Source: Symbiodinium microadriaticum (lineage: Eukaryota; Sar; Dinophyceae; Suessiales; Symbiodiniaceae). From it: 64,000 bases of DNA. The stretch covers positions 537,393 through 601,392 of the forward strand of contig LSRX01000284.1 in the NCBI GenBank assembly GCA_001939145.1, read 5' to 3'. Below are positions 40,714 to 53,600 of the stretch, one piece after another. The notes beneath the pieces were generated by a model. The model ran no database searches and had not been told where the DNA came from. It was given only the letters and a program-made list of their open reading frames with translations. Both the position numbers and the translations under genes were made by a program. The number at the start of each line of letters is the position of its first letter. Position 1 is the stretch's first letter.

Positions 40714-43700
40714 GGGCTTCAAGTCGGAGCGTTGAGAGGCCTGGTGACTCATGCAGAGATGAGCTCTGATGTTCTAGGGAGCTTATCAGGCTGTATATTG
40801 TTGAGCTTTATAGAGTGTTGCAAGACATACATATGTGTGTAGGTTCGTTCAGTAGCGGACACCTGATATAACATATGTAGATAAAAGAAATGTATGTAGC
40901 TGCACCTTTTTCTTCGTGTACGGTTTACGGTTACTTAGGGTCCAATGCAGCATTCCGTGTGATATCTCTTTGGTGAACCATATCGCTTCATCATTTTGGA
41001 ATTTTGGATATATGTTTGTTTCAGCTTCGCTTCTGCCATTCGCGCCTTCGATAGCCATCCCATTCACCCATTGGAGGACGAAGAGTCATAGTGGTTGAAT
41101 CTTAGCACCGAAAATTCACGCGCCTGACTCACATTCCAACTGCATAGCTTGCAGGAATCCTTCCAGGCCTGTAATCTAAGTTAGAGACACAGACTTTGAT
41201 TTAAACTTTGCGTCCTCTGTGGCTGTCCATGGATTGCTGTGTCCTACAGACCTTCGGATGGCCATACTTGGAATCAAGCTGTCTCTAGTGCTGACAGGTC
41301 GACGAGCTGCACATGAGACCCTTGCGCACGAAGGAGCGCAGAACTGTAAGAAGTAAGGGTTGCAGATGCCTCCGCGTGCAGATAATCCTGCAAGTAATTG
41401 CTACTAGCAGGGTTGAAAGTGGGCCACGATTGGTTGGCTTGGGGGCCCGGGGCTTTGTAAAGACTGCTCCTATGTGTTCCTCATCTGCTGAGGCTAGGCT
41501 TGCTGTTTCTGTGACTCCTGGAGCTCTGAAAGCTAAGAACACACGGGCCTGTACACATCTGAACCCGAGGCGTATATCTATGAAGTTTAGTCAGATCTCA
41601 GTGCAAAGGGATCCGTGGTTTGGAATTCATGTCATGGTGCTCCATCATGAAGACTGATCTGATATGCATGTGTTTGGCTTAGGGTTGAACGTGAATGGTG
41701 GTGTTCATGTGTTCGGTTGATTCACAGGTCAAAAATCGACAGACCTCGCCATGCAGCAACAAGTGCGACGAAAAACACGGCCATAACATGGCCTAGCTGC
41801 GAATCATCGAGACAGCAGGAGCAATGCCACGCTTCGCTGTAGGTTTCAGGGTCTTGGGTGGCGTAAAGGTCTGGAGGCATTGCACCCTGTCTCTGAAGTA
41901 TGCTAAGTTCGAATTTACGACTGCAGGATTGCTCGAGAGTTTAGAGGCACAAGGCTTTGCATGTCTCCGGCTGCCTCTTGGATTTCAGCAGACACCCTAA
42001 ACCTTAAACCCTAAACCTCACACACCTGAAAGGAGTCGACTGAGAAAGATGTCCAGGCGCGTTTCCGCGGTCTAGTACAGTATAGGGATGGGACGCCGAA
42101 CCCGTTTGGGCTGCAAAAGTCTGACACAGCCCCAAACCGTCAGCCTTTTCGCCTTCAACTTTGAATTCAGTTCCTTTTTCACCCTGAACCCTGTAAGTCT
42201 TAAAACCTGGAGCAAAGTCAATCCTTATCGCCTCCTCGCGAGTGAGGTTTCTTTAGCGTGTAACCCCTGCAGGTTTCGGCCTCAAGATCTGAAGACAAGA
42301 GGCGAAGTAGCAAGAGCCCAAGCAGTTGCCTCACCTACACAGCAAGGAGGCAACAAGCCTTCTCTTCGCCACACTCCCCAAGTCTTCATGGGAGCCTTGC
42401 ATACATCCCCAGCTCTGAGTCATCAACACCTACCTGGCCCCGATGAGGCCTCAAGCCAAGCAGAGGACTCCGGGTTTCGATTTAGGGCTTTGGGCTTAGG
42501 GCGGTTGAGAATGTTCTGGTGGAAATACTTCGGGGATACCGCAACTGTAGCCCTGTCCCCACAAGACTCAACTCCAAGCATACACTTGGGTTCTTGTTTC
42601 TGGATTGCCCGCCCCTTTTTCCGAATCTTCCCTCCAGGAGGTTTCTGAGTCCAAGCTGTGACAAGGAGGCCAAGGGGCCCAGTGAAGAGACGGACCCAGG
42701 CTTGCTGCTCAGAGCATTCCATTTACCAAGATCTTCGTCTCTACCTGCATGCGGAGCTGCAATGTGAGTGTAATTGCGAGATCGAAGTGTCTATATCGGC
42801 TGCAGGATCCCTAGTTCCATCGCTTTCTTGTCTTATGGTGCAGCACACATGGATGTGTGGAAATCGAAGACTGGTTACTAGCTTTGACAGCCTCGCACCA
42901 GCCCTCGGAAGCAGTGCTTGGTGACGATGACGCAATGTAGGCTAGAAGAGCTTCGGGCTGAATTGCCAAACAATGCACAGGGAGCAGCACTTGATGATGT
43001 AAGGAAGGTGTGAAGACTGCAGGGCTAGTCACTGCAGGTGACAAGCTATGCCAGCTTGTCGCCTGCCAGGCATCAAATCAAAAGGCATGCAAGGTATCCA
43101 GGTTGAAGGTTTTGAGTCTTGGGGCTAGGCACTGATACAGCAGGACGAGTTTGAGTGGCACTGCGCCTGCAGGCTGCATAACAGGCACAACAAGTCCAGC
43201 TCCTGTCTTGGTTGTGACAGTTGCGGAGAACGACCTTCTGCAGACCATTGCAGACTGACATCCGAAGGTATTCATCCCAAAGCCTTACAGGCCCCAAGCC
43301 ACAAGCTTCACCTGAAACAGTACATTCTGCATTCATTGCCGCCGTCGGCTAAACTTTGCCGCGTTGTACAAGCAAGGTAGCGCCGCCCCAGGAGGACCCA
43401 CTGTGGCAGTACATGCCCCATTCCTTGTTTATGCACCGATCTGACTTCACACCTGCGACTTACATAGCCAACGAGGTTTTGCGATCAGGGTCTCGTGGTC
43501 GGTGCATTTGGACAGTCTAGGCTCTAGACAAACCCTGCACCCTGCATCGGTCCCGCATCAGTAGTGTCTCGGGGCCACCAGGACGCCGCCACCAATCGGA
43601 CATACTTCCTCAAGGCTGTGTTGGTTTTCGGGCCGCGACGGGGGGGTCAGAGAATTCACAAGGTTCGCAAAACATTGTTCAAGCTGTGTTATATAGGTTG

Positions 43701-43829
43701 TACAAGACTTTCTCTTGACAGGTTTGGATTGGTGTGGCAAGTCACGCTTTGCCTGTATCGGTTCAGGACCCTGCCTTGATGTATGTAGCTTGAACTCAAA
43801 AGCATATGCAAAGCTCTGTTTGTTTACGC

Positions 43830-43867
<38 letters not shown>

Positions 43868-44850
43868 TTTCCATATATTACTGATGTATGAGTATGCGTG
43901 TATACATACATACATGTATATACACACAGACACACATATCGACAGACACAAACAAGCAAACAGACATACATGCATACATACATACATACATGCACATGCA
44001 TGCATACATACATACATGCGTATATACATGCATGCATGCATACATACATACATACATACATACATACATACGTATGTACATGATCACGAATGATCACGCA
44101 TAACTACACGAGCATACATATGATCAAGAATGATTGCCTGTGTACGTGTGTTTGTATGTATGTTTGTTGTGTTTGTTTGATTGGCTGGTTGGCTGTATGA
44201 GTGTATGCATGCTTGCGTTTGCGTTTAGGTACAAAGTTACGTCTGCATGGCTGGCTGGCTGGCTGGCTGTCTGTATGTATGTTATATGCATGCATGTAGG
44301 TAGGTAGGCAGGTAGGTCGGTGGGTGGGCAGGTGGGGTTGGGTTTTTGGGATAAGGGTTAGGTTCGGTTCGGTTCGGTATCATCCATCCATCCATCCATN
44401 GGTAGGTAGGTAGTTAGGTAGGTAGATAGGTAGGCCGGTAAGTACGTAGGTAGGAAGTGAGTATCTCTCTCTCTACCTATCTATCCATACGTGTGTACTC
44501 CTACCCGCACATGTGTGTAAATGCATGCATGAGTAGAAGGAACGCCTGAGTTGCGCAGGCCCTGCGCCCTGCCCTGCCATGATGGGAAGTGGCTAAGGCT
44601 ATCCGTCTATAGCCGGCCCAAGCATCAGGCTGCAGACTCTAGCTTTAGCTCTGTGGACGGCCGGATTTGCAGCTGAAGCCGCTCGTCCACTGCTGAGCGC
44701 GAGCACCCTAGTTCTCAAATCTTCACCCTCCAGAAGGCTGAAAGGATAATTGGATAATTGCAGTGTTGAGTTCGCGGTATTCAGAACAGAAGCGATGGTC
44801 ACGAAGTCGGTCTAGGCTTGTTCTTCAAAGCATCTGTTTCGCGCGGGCAG
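40714..44850. other. Downstream of the peptidase gene, no secure exon
   Basis: No recognisable coding block. C-rich telomere-like words at 41996-42020. A microsatellite field occupies 43829-44465. A 186-codon open frame at 42088-42648 (+) has no recognisable motif and overlaps open frames on the other strand. Confidence 0.4.
43829..44465. repeat. Compound TA / CATA / GGCT / GGTA microsatellite field
   Basis: TA run, CATA arrays, GGCT units, CATC units, a single N at 44400, then GGTA units. Tyr-Ile-His-Thr and Met-Tyr-Val-Cys open frames on both strands derive from it. Confidence 0.95.
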
Positions 44851-44969
44851 GTATTTGAGGATCCAGCTTCCTCTAATAGACTAATAATGATAGTGATGAT
44901 GTCGGTTGTGATCAGCTTCTCCTCTGTGTGCACTATATGTACAATTCTGCCAATGTTCTGGGATACCTT
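44851..44969 (+). CDS. Exon resembling S1 of a voltage-gated potassium channel
   Basis: After a GGGCAG|GT acceptor the frame reads V-F-E-D-P-A-S-S-N-R-L-I-M-I-V-M, then a hydrophobic stretch, then C-T-I-L-P-M-F-W-D. In Kv channels the T1-S1 junction and S1 read L-F-E-x-P-x-S-S-x-A-A-R…, a hydrophobic helix, then L-E-T-L-P-x-F. Order, spacing and the L-P-x-F end agree. The donor could be GA at 44962 or GT at 44970. The channel filter (T-V-G-Y-G) was not found in the window, so the gene probably runs past its end or the call is wrong. Confidence 0.5.
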
Positions 44970-45091
44970 GTTGTGTTCCTGTGGGCTCATGTGCGACACC
45001 CAGAAGCCGAATCTGATATGGAAATCGGCAATGCTCTGAAGCTGGAAACAGGTGTTGGGAACAAAAGAAGTTGTGATGTGCCCGGTGCAGC

Positions 45092-45151
45092 AAAACCCTA
45101 ATCCCTAATCCTTAAACCCTAACCCCTAAACCCTGATCCCATAAACCCTAA
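45092..45151. repeat. Telomere-like C-rich tract
   Basis: Repeated aaaccctaa/ccctaatcc/aacccctaaacc words downstream of the S1-like exon. Confidence 0.8.
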
Positions 45152-47935
45152 ATTGAACCTTTCATCCGTCTGAGGTCTCTTAACATGTCCAGAGGAGCTC
45201 GAAGCTCCTCGCCGCGGACCCCGCGGCGGCGTCAGATTGGGGTGCCCACACTGGTAAGTCGACAATGCGGGAGCCTGGGAAACGATAGGGCTTTTGCAAT
45301 TTAATCCCCTGGGACTCAAGGTTTGCCGGGTTTGGGGCTAGGGGCGGGTGACCGGCGGGTGCTTTGGGCTTCGAAAGGTAGGTTTGCTTTGAATGACCAT
45401 GTAGTCCGTGTGCTTCGTTTGCTTGTGCATGTGTTCTCGGTTTCGTTGCTGAGCTGCTAACGGGTGAAATTTGTTCAGCACTGTTTTTGGCAAGCAGTTG
45501 ATTGCGAAGCACACCGTGGCCTGCTTCATCCTCCTAATTTGCTTCCTGCAGATACTTTCCTTTTTTTCTGATATGTCCGTGTGGACTGCTAGATATTCTT
45601 GGTCGTTGTCGTTATCCGGGTCTAGATGCTTTTGCAGGTCAAGCGCTGCTTGCTTACAATCTTCAGTCACAGGAATGTTTCCGAGAGCAGTTTTGAGGTC
45701 GGGTTTAGGGTCTAGGGGCAGAATTCCTGAACGATATTGTTTTATGGATTCCTGAATGGAGCATTTGCCATCACCTTCCCTCTGCGTGTCGAGAACCTTG
45801 GTTGGTATGCCGCCTTTCCAAGCTGGAACTCAAAAGGTGACGAGATGCATAAGGCTCTGTGCGGAAATCCTTTCAACCTCCTGTTAAAGCAAGCTCCGAA
45901 ACCGAAGAGAAGCCCTACATCCCTCCACCTCTCCCCCCACCCTAATCCTTCAAGTTCGCAAGCCCCAGCCCTAAATCAGTAAGCCCGAAGTTCGATTTCA
46001 AGAGCCGAAGCTTTGGCACAGGTAACTTAAGGCTCATCATTTTCCCATGGAGTTGCAAGAGGGTAATGCTGACACAGCTGGCTTAATTGAAGATGCTCAT
46101 CAGCAGCCTGCAGCTCTTGACCGGAACCTCAGCCCTAAATCCCGCACTGCCCCACACCCTAAGACCGAAGCACCCCAAAGCTGAAACACGAAGCCGAGGA
46201 ATCTCATGGTCTACGTGAAAGATCGTTCTGGAAATCCCGAAGTGTCGCCATCACCGAAGTCCCGACGATCCTGGGCGTTTAGTGTAGGTGCTGCTGAGCT
46301 TAAGGCTGGGTTCGTGCTTTCCTCACAATGCAATGCCTAAACGCAGTTTTGGATTGCCAGAAACACTTAAATTTCAGATATGACAGCTTTTGGATTGCCA
46401 TGAACACGTAAGTTTCAGTTATGACAGGTTTAGACTCTAGCATGCATAACGCTACGCATGCGTTCACGTAAGGTGTTCTGGGATGCACATGTTCGAGGCG
46501 TCACCAGGCAATTCTCCGAAACTTGTGTATGTAGATCGCGCCTCCTGGCCAAGCTTGGACTTTAAGTTTACATGGGTGTCGAGTCCGAGAATGTCAGGGA
46601 TGCTGTTTCGCTCGTGGACTGGAGTGCGGAGCGGCTTGGGGTTCTTTCTCTTGTGCGTTAGAGTATTTCGCTTTGACGATATAGTAGGTGTACACACATA
46701 CATTCACACACACATACATACATACATACATACATACATACATACATACATACCGCAAGCTTCACAGATACATCCGGCTGGTTATGCCTGGGCCATTCAG
46801 GAGTCAAGATACTGTATTGTACCGTGTTTGTTCCTGCCCTCCGTGTACTTGGAAGCAGCAACGGAGGGGAGCATGGCGTAAGCGTCTCGCTTGGCAAAAG
46901 CGTGAGATGATGGGCCTGGCATTGACTCCGCAAAGCCCATTTCCATCTCAACGCCCGAGCTGAACCCTGAACCCTAAAGCATTAACAGCCCCGGAGCTCA
47001 AAGCCAAGCCAAATTATACGAGATCGGAGGAGGGCTGCAGGTTGAGAGAGATTTCGGGCAGAGAAGCTAAGGAACCAGGAGCCCACGTACACCGGCCTTT
47101 AAGCCAGAATGCCCCAGCCGGGTTGTGCTCAAGCCAGCGGAAGAGGTGCGGTAGGCTTACATTGGGGAGGCGGAAAAAGCAGCAGATTCACAATTTAGTC
47201 TTGCTTCGGATTTGGAACTCAATTTCTGTCTCAAGAGCGCTCTGTGAGAGGGGGACTCTCGGACCCCACTCGGATGATGTTGCTAGCAATTCCTTCGGGA
47301 TTGCTTTGATCCCCAGAGGCTAGAAGGGAGCTACGAAACTGCTGCCGCGGTCGTGTTTGTGGGCCATTGTCTCGATAGGCAAGACAAAAGCTTGTTGAGT
47401 GGTCGTGATTTGTTGTGTTCTTGATCGGTGGGCATCCTTGTATAGCCTAAGGCAAACGCTTCCCGAGCAACTCTTCTGCTATGCCTACAATCGTAATCAT
47501 CCCATCAGCATCTTTAGCATCCTCAACATCATCAGCAGCATGACCGGCACCGGTCACCATCACCCTCCTCATCTTCCTGATCATCACAATCGCCAGCATC
47601 AGCATCACCAAAGTGGTGTTTGCTACGACGGCTGCCGCTTCAGGTCGCTGCAGCCCAGGATTCCGAGCGAATCGTCCCGACTCATGCGAGCTCGATGGCA
47701 CAGGCACATGGTAGTACGGCTCCGGGTCTTTGGCAGTGCCTGTTGTGATTTTGCGGGGTGTATCTTGTGGTTCTACCTGCCTCGCAAGTTTGAGCTGCAG
47801 ATCTCTAGTACTGCCTTTTGCTGTTTCCGGGGTCCGGACGGGAGTCCCACGCGGCCCGCATCGCTAGGCATCGCCACACTGTCCTGTGATTCCGCAGGAA
47901 TGCAAACATGAGAATCTTGGCCTTCTGTGTTTAAG

Positions 47936-47992
47936 GAGTATATCTACAGGTTGAGGTTGTTTAGGACCTGTTTTCGGATCTGGGGGCTCAGG
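47936..47992 (+). CDS. Weak candidate: S4-like arginine-rich exon
   Basis: Acceptor TTTAAG|G, then E-Y-I-Y-R-L-R-L-F-R-T-C-F-R-I-W-G-L-R, with a GC donor at 47993. The Arg pattern recalls a voltage-sensor S4, and it lies 3 kb downstream of the S1-like exon on the same strand. Arginine spacing is not the strict every-third pattern. It begins a 209-codon open frame (47927-48556) whose later part (S-E-I-C-S-L-R-K-V-E-T-A-E-S-E-P) is also protein-like. Confidence 0.3.
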
Positions 47993-49056
47993 GCTTTGCT
48001 TCGAGTCACAGGGTTTCGACAGCACGATTACTTAGGGGCCGGTGATTGCATTGGCGAACCGAGCAAACTTGTTGAACTGATCATCGGGATCCTCTGTGGT
48101 ATTGAGGTTGTCTTGAAGCCGTCTTCTTTCATTGTATCCTCCTGGGGCCGGGCACCGAAATCGGAAATCTGCAGCCTAAGGAAAGTGGAGACAGCCGAGT
48201 CAGAGCCAATGCATTCCGAGAAGCCACCTAAGACCGAGGCGTTTCGGGACATGATTCGGTCAAGGTTTTTTTTTTTGTTTCGTGTGCTTGTTTCAGTTTC
48301 GGAGCAGAGAAGCACAGTTTCGGACTATGGCTTGCTGAACAGAACGGGCGTTTTGGTAGAGTTGTGCCGAACTTTGTGTCCTCATCGGAGATTCCTCGCT
48401 TATCCTCGGCCCAGTGCTCGGAGACCAGTTTGCAGGAAGCCTGCGCAAAAGCAGATGGACAAAAACCAAACGACATCGGTCGTAGCGATGGGACATGCTT
48501 CCCGCAAGAAAAGTAGAAGGGTATGTCAGGCTGACAAGCCTCACATCAAAGCTTAAGCTCCAAAGCCCCAAACCCAAGAGCCCTAAACTGTCAAGAGACT
48601 TTGGTAACATGATCGTGTCTTAACGATCCATACGTTACATATGGCACAACAAGAACTTCCGCAGTGATAGTTTTCATCAAGCCCGAAACCCTGAACCCAA
48701 CTCGCCTCCCCCCTGGTTCAGAAGAGCGTGACTTGGAAGGAGCTAGACGGTTCGGTCACGGAGATCTCCTGCGACGGCTCGGCATCGCCATGCTCTTCAG
48801 CGGACACCTCTTGTGAGCTGCTGGGACCGAGCGTCATACTACAGGGGCCCCAATCATTCGAATCTGGTTTGCGGGTATATTCTGGTGATTCTGGTGCTAT
48901 TCAAGGCCCTTTTATACTATAGGCCATGCATTGAGTTTTGGGATAGTTTTGGGGTCGAGCAGGGTGCACAGGAGGAGTTCGGAGGACCGCATTCGATTTT
49001 TGTTTGCCAGATATGCACTAACATACATACTCATATATAGACAGAGATGTACGGAG

Positions 49057-49059
<3 letters not shown>

Positions 49060-49095
<36 letters not shown>

Positions 49096-49130
49096 CACGC
49101 ACAACCAAAAAAGCAACACAAACACACGCA

Positions 49131-49179
<49 letters not shown>

Positions 49180-49240
49180 GTGCACGTACGCACGCACACA
49201 CACACACACACAGAGAGACAGACACACACACACACACACA
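49060..49240. repeat. Compound CA / TA / CGCA / CG microsatellite
   Basis: Adjacent runs of CA, TA, CGCA, CG and CA again, including an alternating purine-pyrimidine cgcgcgcgcgcgcg core near 49166-49180. Confidence 0.95.
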
Positions 49241-50533
49241 GAGACGAGAAGCGAGGTCTTCTTCTGAGGACGACGACAAGTCAGGGACCAAGTTGAAGTT
49301 ATGTAGGTGCTGAGCATGCTCTGATGAGGGTAGTGGGAATGTTGGTCTTTATTGCTGTTGTGCCAGTAGAGGCTATTTCATCCAAGAGATAAATCGGCTT
49401 GAATCAATCAACAACACGTTCTGTCGCGCTATTGCAAAGTGCAGCTATAGGCTGGTTTAGTAGACCATCTCCATTGTGTACTAACCCTGAACCCTAAACC
49501 CTAAATAACCGTGTAGCACCGGACTTTCGAGCTTATTGCTGCAGCATTTCTACAAAAGCATCCCGAGTTTGGAATTCTGCAACCCCAACGAGCCCTGCAG
49601 CATTTCAGCAAAGACTTAGTTTGGTTTCCAGGGGCTCACTGCCGCGAGTATCCTCAGCGAGTCTTTAGCTTGAACTCAGCTGAACCCTTCTGTGGACAAA
49701 ACCTTCAAACCGAACTTCATCTCATTCAATTCTTGCCTTTTTCAGTGCTGGAAGTCACTCAACGCGTACCAATGCGACACATGGGCTCTATGATTCTCGA
49801 TTGCTTGTTGTATCTAGCGAGGGAGCCCCTCTGCAAAATGCTTTTGTGAACCTTGATGCTTTCACATCCCGCCGGGAGGCTACAGCCAAAACCTTTGAAC
49901 AGCATCTCAGACGTAACTTCCTAAAGCCCGAACCGCTGAACCGCGAAAATCTGTCCTCTTCTTCTTTTACAGGAAAAGGACGCCATCGGCCCTTGAACCC
50001 AGAAGCATACAAACCCCTAACCTTCCTGAACCAGGCCGCCCTATCGTCCTGGCTTCGGATTCGTTCCCGTGTGCACTCATGTGCCTCTCGGCTTTCCTGG
50101 GCCCAGACCGTAGAAGTCTCCAAAAACAGCAGCAAATCCGGGCTCAGGACGCTTTAGAACTCTTTTTCTCTATCCACCTACCTGCCTACCTACCTACCTA
50201 CCTAGCTATCTATCGATCTATCGATCTATCTATCTATCTATCTATCTATATCTATCTATCGAGCGTCATGTCTCAATCCCAGTGCTTCTAACTGCGCGGA
50301 TGGGTGCGGGACGTGCGGCTTAGGTCCTTAGGTGCAGTGCATGGTTGAGACTTGGGCGGCTTGGTGCCCTAAGCCCTCAGTTGGCAAGGATTGTAGGACT
50401 TCGGCTCTAGGTTGTGAGTGTAGGGTTAATGGACCTCAACATGTCAGCAACGCCCTGACGGGATGGTACCTTGTAGTTATGTGTGTGGTTCTCGGCCATT
50501 CCGAAGCATAGCTTGTTGTGCAGAACCGCGCAG

Positions 50534-50631
50534 GCTATCAATGGCACCACTTGAAAGACATATACAAAGACCCTGAGGAGACCATTCCGGAAACTGTCGA
50601 AACCAAAGCAAAGGAGACGAACTGTCGTGCA
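50534..50631 (+). CDS. Unassigned exon-like segment
   Basis: Acceptor GCGCAG|GC, then Y-Q-W-H-H-L-K-D-I-Y-K-D-P-E-E and T-I-P-E-T-V-E-T-K-A-K-E-T-N-C-R-A, with a GT donor at 50632. The Lys/Glu/Asp-rich composition is unlike the surrounding sequence and typical of real coding. The frame stays open to a TGA at 50671-50673. No family recognised; it could be a cytosolic part of the gene carrying the S1-like exon, but nothing proves this. Confidence 0.45.
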
Positions 50632-53600
50632 GTTTCTCTACACAAAAAGGGACATGTATTTGGGCACCGAGACTGAACTGGAGGTATCGCCAGCATCGGC
50701 TTGCATGACCGCGGAGGATGTATATTTCGTCTTGCTGCGAAGAGTTCAAGATGCGACATAATTCGACGAGTCAAGGGCTCACAGGGAACATATTGACCAG
50801 GATTGGTGGATAACAGGCTTAAGTTTGCGGGCCTCAAACCTAAACCCACTAAGCTTGTGGGTCACTCTTGCGGATCCCTTGCCCGCCCAGATTGCCGAAC
50901 CTGGCCATCAACAACAACATCGGGCACAAGAGCTGGCAGAATTGCCAGCAGTGGCAGATTGAGACTTGAGCTGAGCTTTCTCTAGCCTTCAGCCGTGCAT
51001 TTTCAACCCGTCGATACACGGCCACAAGCCTAGAAAGCTATCCTGTCATACCAGATCTGGTATCTACAGGGAACGGATCGACCCTGAACAATCAACCCCC
51101 ACCTAGACCCTGAACTGCAAATCCAAGTTTATTGCAACCTGTCGACAGTTTGCAGGTTCCGCTGTCAGGCTGTCAGGGCGAGTTATTTGGGGTTTCTCCG
51201 ACTTCCCTGCCCTTGTCCCAAAACGAAGATAGTCTTGCCAGGGCCAGGCGGAGGCTCGACCCGAAACCCTGAATACCACGACTGCTACTACGAAAAGTTT
51301 AAATTATGAGTTGTGTTCTGAATCTTTCTGCTGATACAAGTATTGTTTTTTGGTCAAGAGGTCGGGTTGAAGGTCTGGGTCCATACAGGACTAGTCCCTC
51401 AGTCCAGGAAGTGGTAAAACTTAACGGTACAGTAAAGCCGAAACGGAGCATCCAGAGCGGGAGCGAGAGAGAGAGGGAGAGAGAGGGAGAGAACGAGAGA
51501 AAGAGAGAAAGAGAGAGAGAGAGAGAGAGAGGGAGAGAGGGAGCTTGCTTCTCAAATGCGTCTACAACGCCGAACATTGCTACACTCTGTCCCGAACCCT
51601 AAAGACCCACATAAATGCTTCAAAGTCCTACAGTCCCAGGACGGCCTCAGCACCTGGTACAAAGCCGCCCGTTACCGAGCGCTTGCTCGCAGCGCACCAA
51701 AGGTGGCTCCAGTGTCTCTGAATTTTGGACCTTTATTTGGAAATGTAGAGGGTCTTGAAATTCGCAGCCTGCAGTGGAGCTTGATTCGACGAGGTGGAAG
51801 CACAACGAAACCTGTCTTTTATTTGCAACATGCAGGCAGATGCGACCTGCGTCGTGGGCTGTTGCTGCCGTCGGTGCATTGGTGTCTGGGACTTGATGTT
51901 TCAACTCTAAACCTAATTTTCAACATGATACTCACCAAATTCAAAGCAGTTGTCTTTCAGGCTGGACTCTCCGGACTTGCGTTTACCTAACCTGGGAACG
52001 ATTCTGTATCTGGTTGGCGTGAAGCCGTTGTGTCTGCTAGGACCTAGGCTTCTCACGGCTGAAACAGGAAACACATTCCAAAGGCCCCCCATGGTGACAC
52101 CCGGATGCCCATAGCCAACACGAGCCCAAAACCACGGCCAAGACGATGAGCCAGGTGTTCGCCGAAGGTAGATTAGACCAAGCAGTACGCAACCGCAGAC
52201 CGGGAGAATCCCTACTTCAAACCCTAAGCCTGAAGCTGGCAGTTCCTTTTAACTTAGAGTTTCTACTGTGGGCCCCTTCCCCGCAGATAAAAAGAATAGA
52301 GCAATAATCTTATGGTCAGACCAAAGGATTTCCGGCTGCCTTCCGCCCTGCGACCTCTACAATGCTCGATGCTGAAGACACAAAGGTCTGACCTCGGGCA
52401 CGGGTTTGGGCGTAGGATGCTAAAGACCCGGTAGTGATTTACGGGTTTGTGGTCAAAAGTTGATGACGTAGGCTCTGGGTGTTGAAGGTTTATGGCTGTG
52501 TAGGATTGAGGGTTTACTGGCTTTCGGAATTGGGGTATAGGACATTCGTACCGGATTCCCACCGTGTATAGGGCTAAGCGCGCACATGTCCGGTCTTTTG
52601 AGCAGGGTTCTTGCTGCACTTCATATGTATCAGAGCCTGGGGTGCAGGCAGGTCTGCGGGTGTCGCGCTTCGTCTTCAAGGTTTTACGCATAAAGTGCGT
52701 AGTCCGCATACATACGAGCACATGTGTCAGAGATGCAGGGTTTGTAGATGTTGCGGAGTGTGCACTTCTTCAACCACCGGAACGGTCCGAGCGCCTCACT
52801 GCAAGCATTCGTTCATATGCAATATAACTACGCGCGTATGCGTGCACGAACACATGTGTGTCTGTGTCCGTGTGGATTAAAATCTTTTGGTCTGCAATGC
52901 AACATGGGTACGAAGTCTGGAGTCTGTGGGTCTTGGCACTGATAATCGGCCAGCGCTCCAGCGTATCAAGTTTGAAAGCCCCAAACTCTCGACTTCCTCA
53001 AAATCGAGCTTTCACAGAAAACCCCAAACCTCAAGCCCTAGATCGCTGCAGGAGGCCGCCAGTGATACAGATTCGTCGACACATGGCCATTGATGGAGCA
53101 GCCCCGTTTGAGTTGGCAGACCCTGCAAATCGTCCATCCCAGATCAAAAACCCTGAATTTCGCCAAGTTCCTAGTCCGTATAGGATTCTGACTGAGCGTT
53201 TGACTTGAGTTTCAGCCCTGCTTTGTACGGACACACAGGTTAGGGTTCCCTACACCGCACATATGATTCCCAAACACGTCGTAGTAGCAGAAGAAGTAGT
53301 AGTGGCAGTGCCAGTGGTGGTGTAGTAGTAGTGCGAGGAGGAGGAGGAGGAGGAGGAGGAGGAGGAGAAGGAGCAGGACCAGGAGCAGGAGGAGGAGCGG
53401 GAGCAGGAGGAGGAGTAGGAGTGGGACTAGGAGTGGGACTAGGAGTAGGAGTCAGAGCAGGAGTAAGGGTATGAGCAGAAGTGGCAGTAGAAGCAGCAGC
53501 AGTACGTAGCAATATTGTCGGTTGTTGGTGTTTGCTGCTGATTGTTTCTTATGTGTCGCTTGTTGTTTGTTGCCTATTGTTGCTGCTGCTGGGTAGTCTT

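Larger units (their letters stand above)
44970..50533. other. Intron-like or intergenic, few candidate exons
   Basis: Holds the weak S4-like segment (47936-47992), CATA repeats (46702-46752), a compound CA/CG/TA microsatellite (49060-49240) and CTAC/CTAT repeats (50170-50262). A hydrophobic frame at 45471-45755 could encode a membrane helix but has no matched splice sites. Confidence 0.4.

Noticed and set aside
43558-44103. Tyr/Ile/His and Met/Tyr/Val/Cys-rich open frames
   Set aside because: Products of CATA and TA microsatellites, not genes.
53240-53512. Minus-strand proline-rich frame
   Set aside because: Translation of a GGA/GGAG microsatellite.
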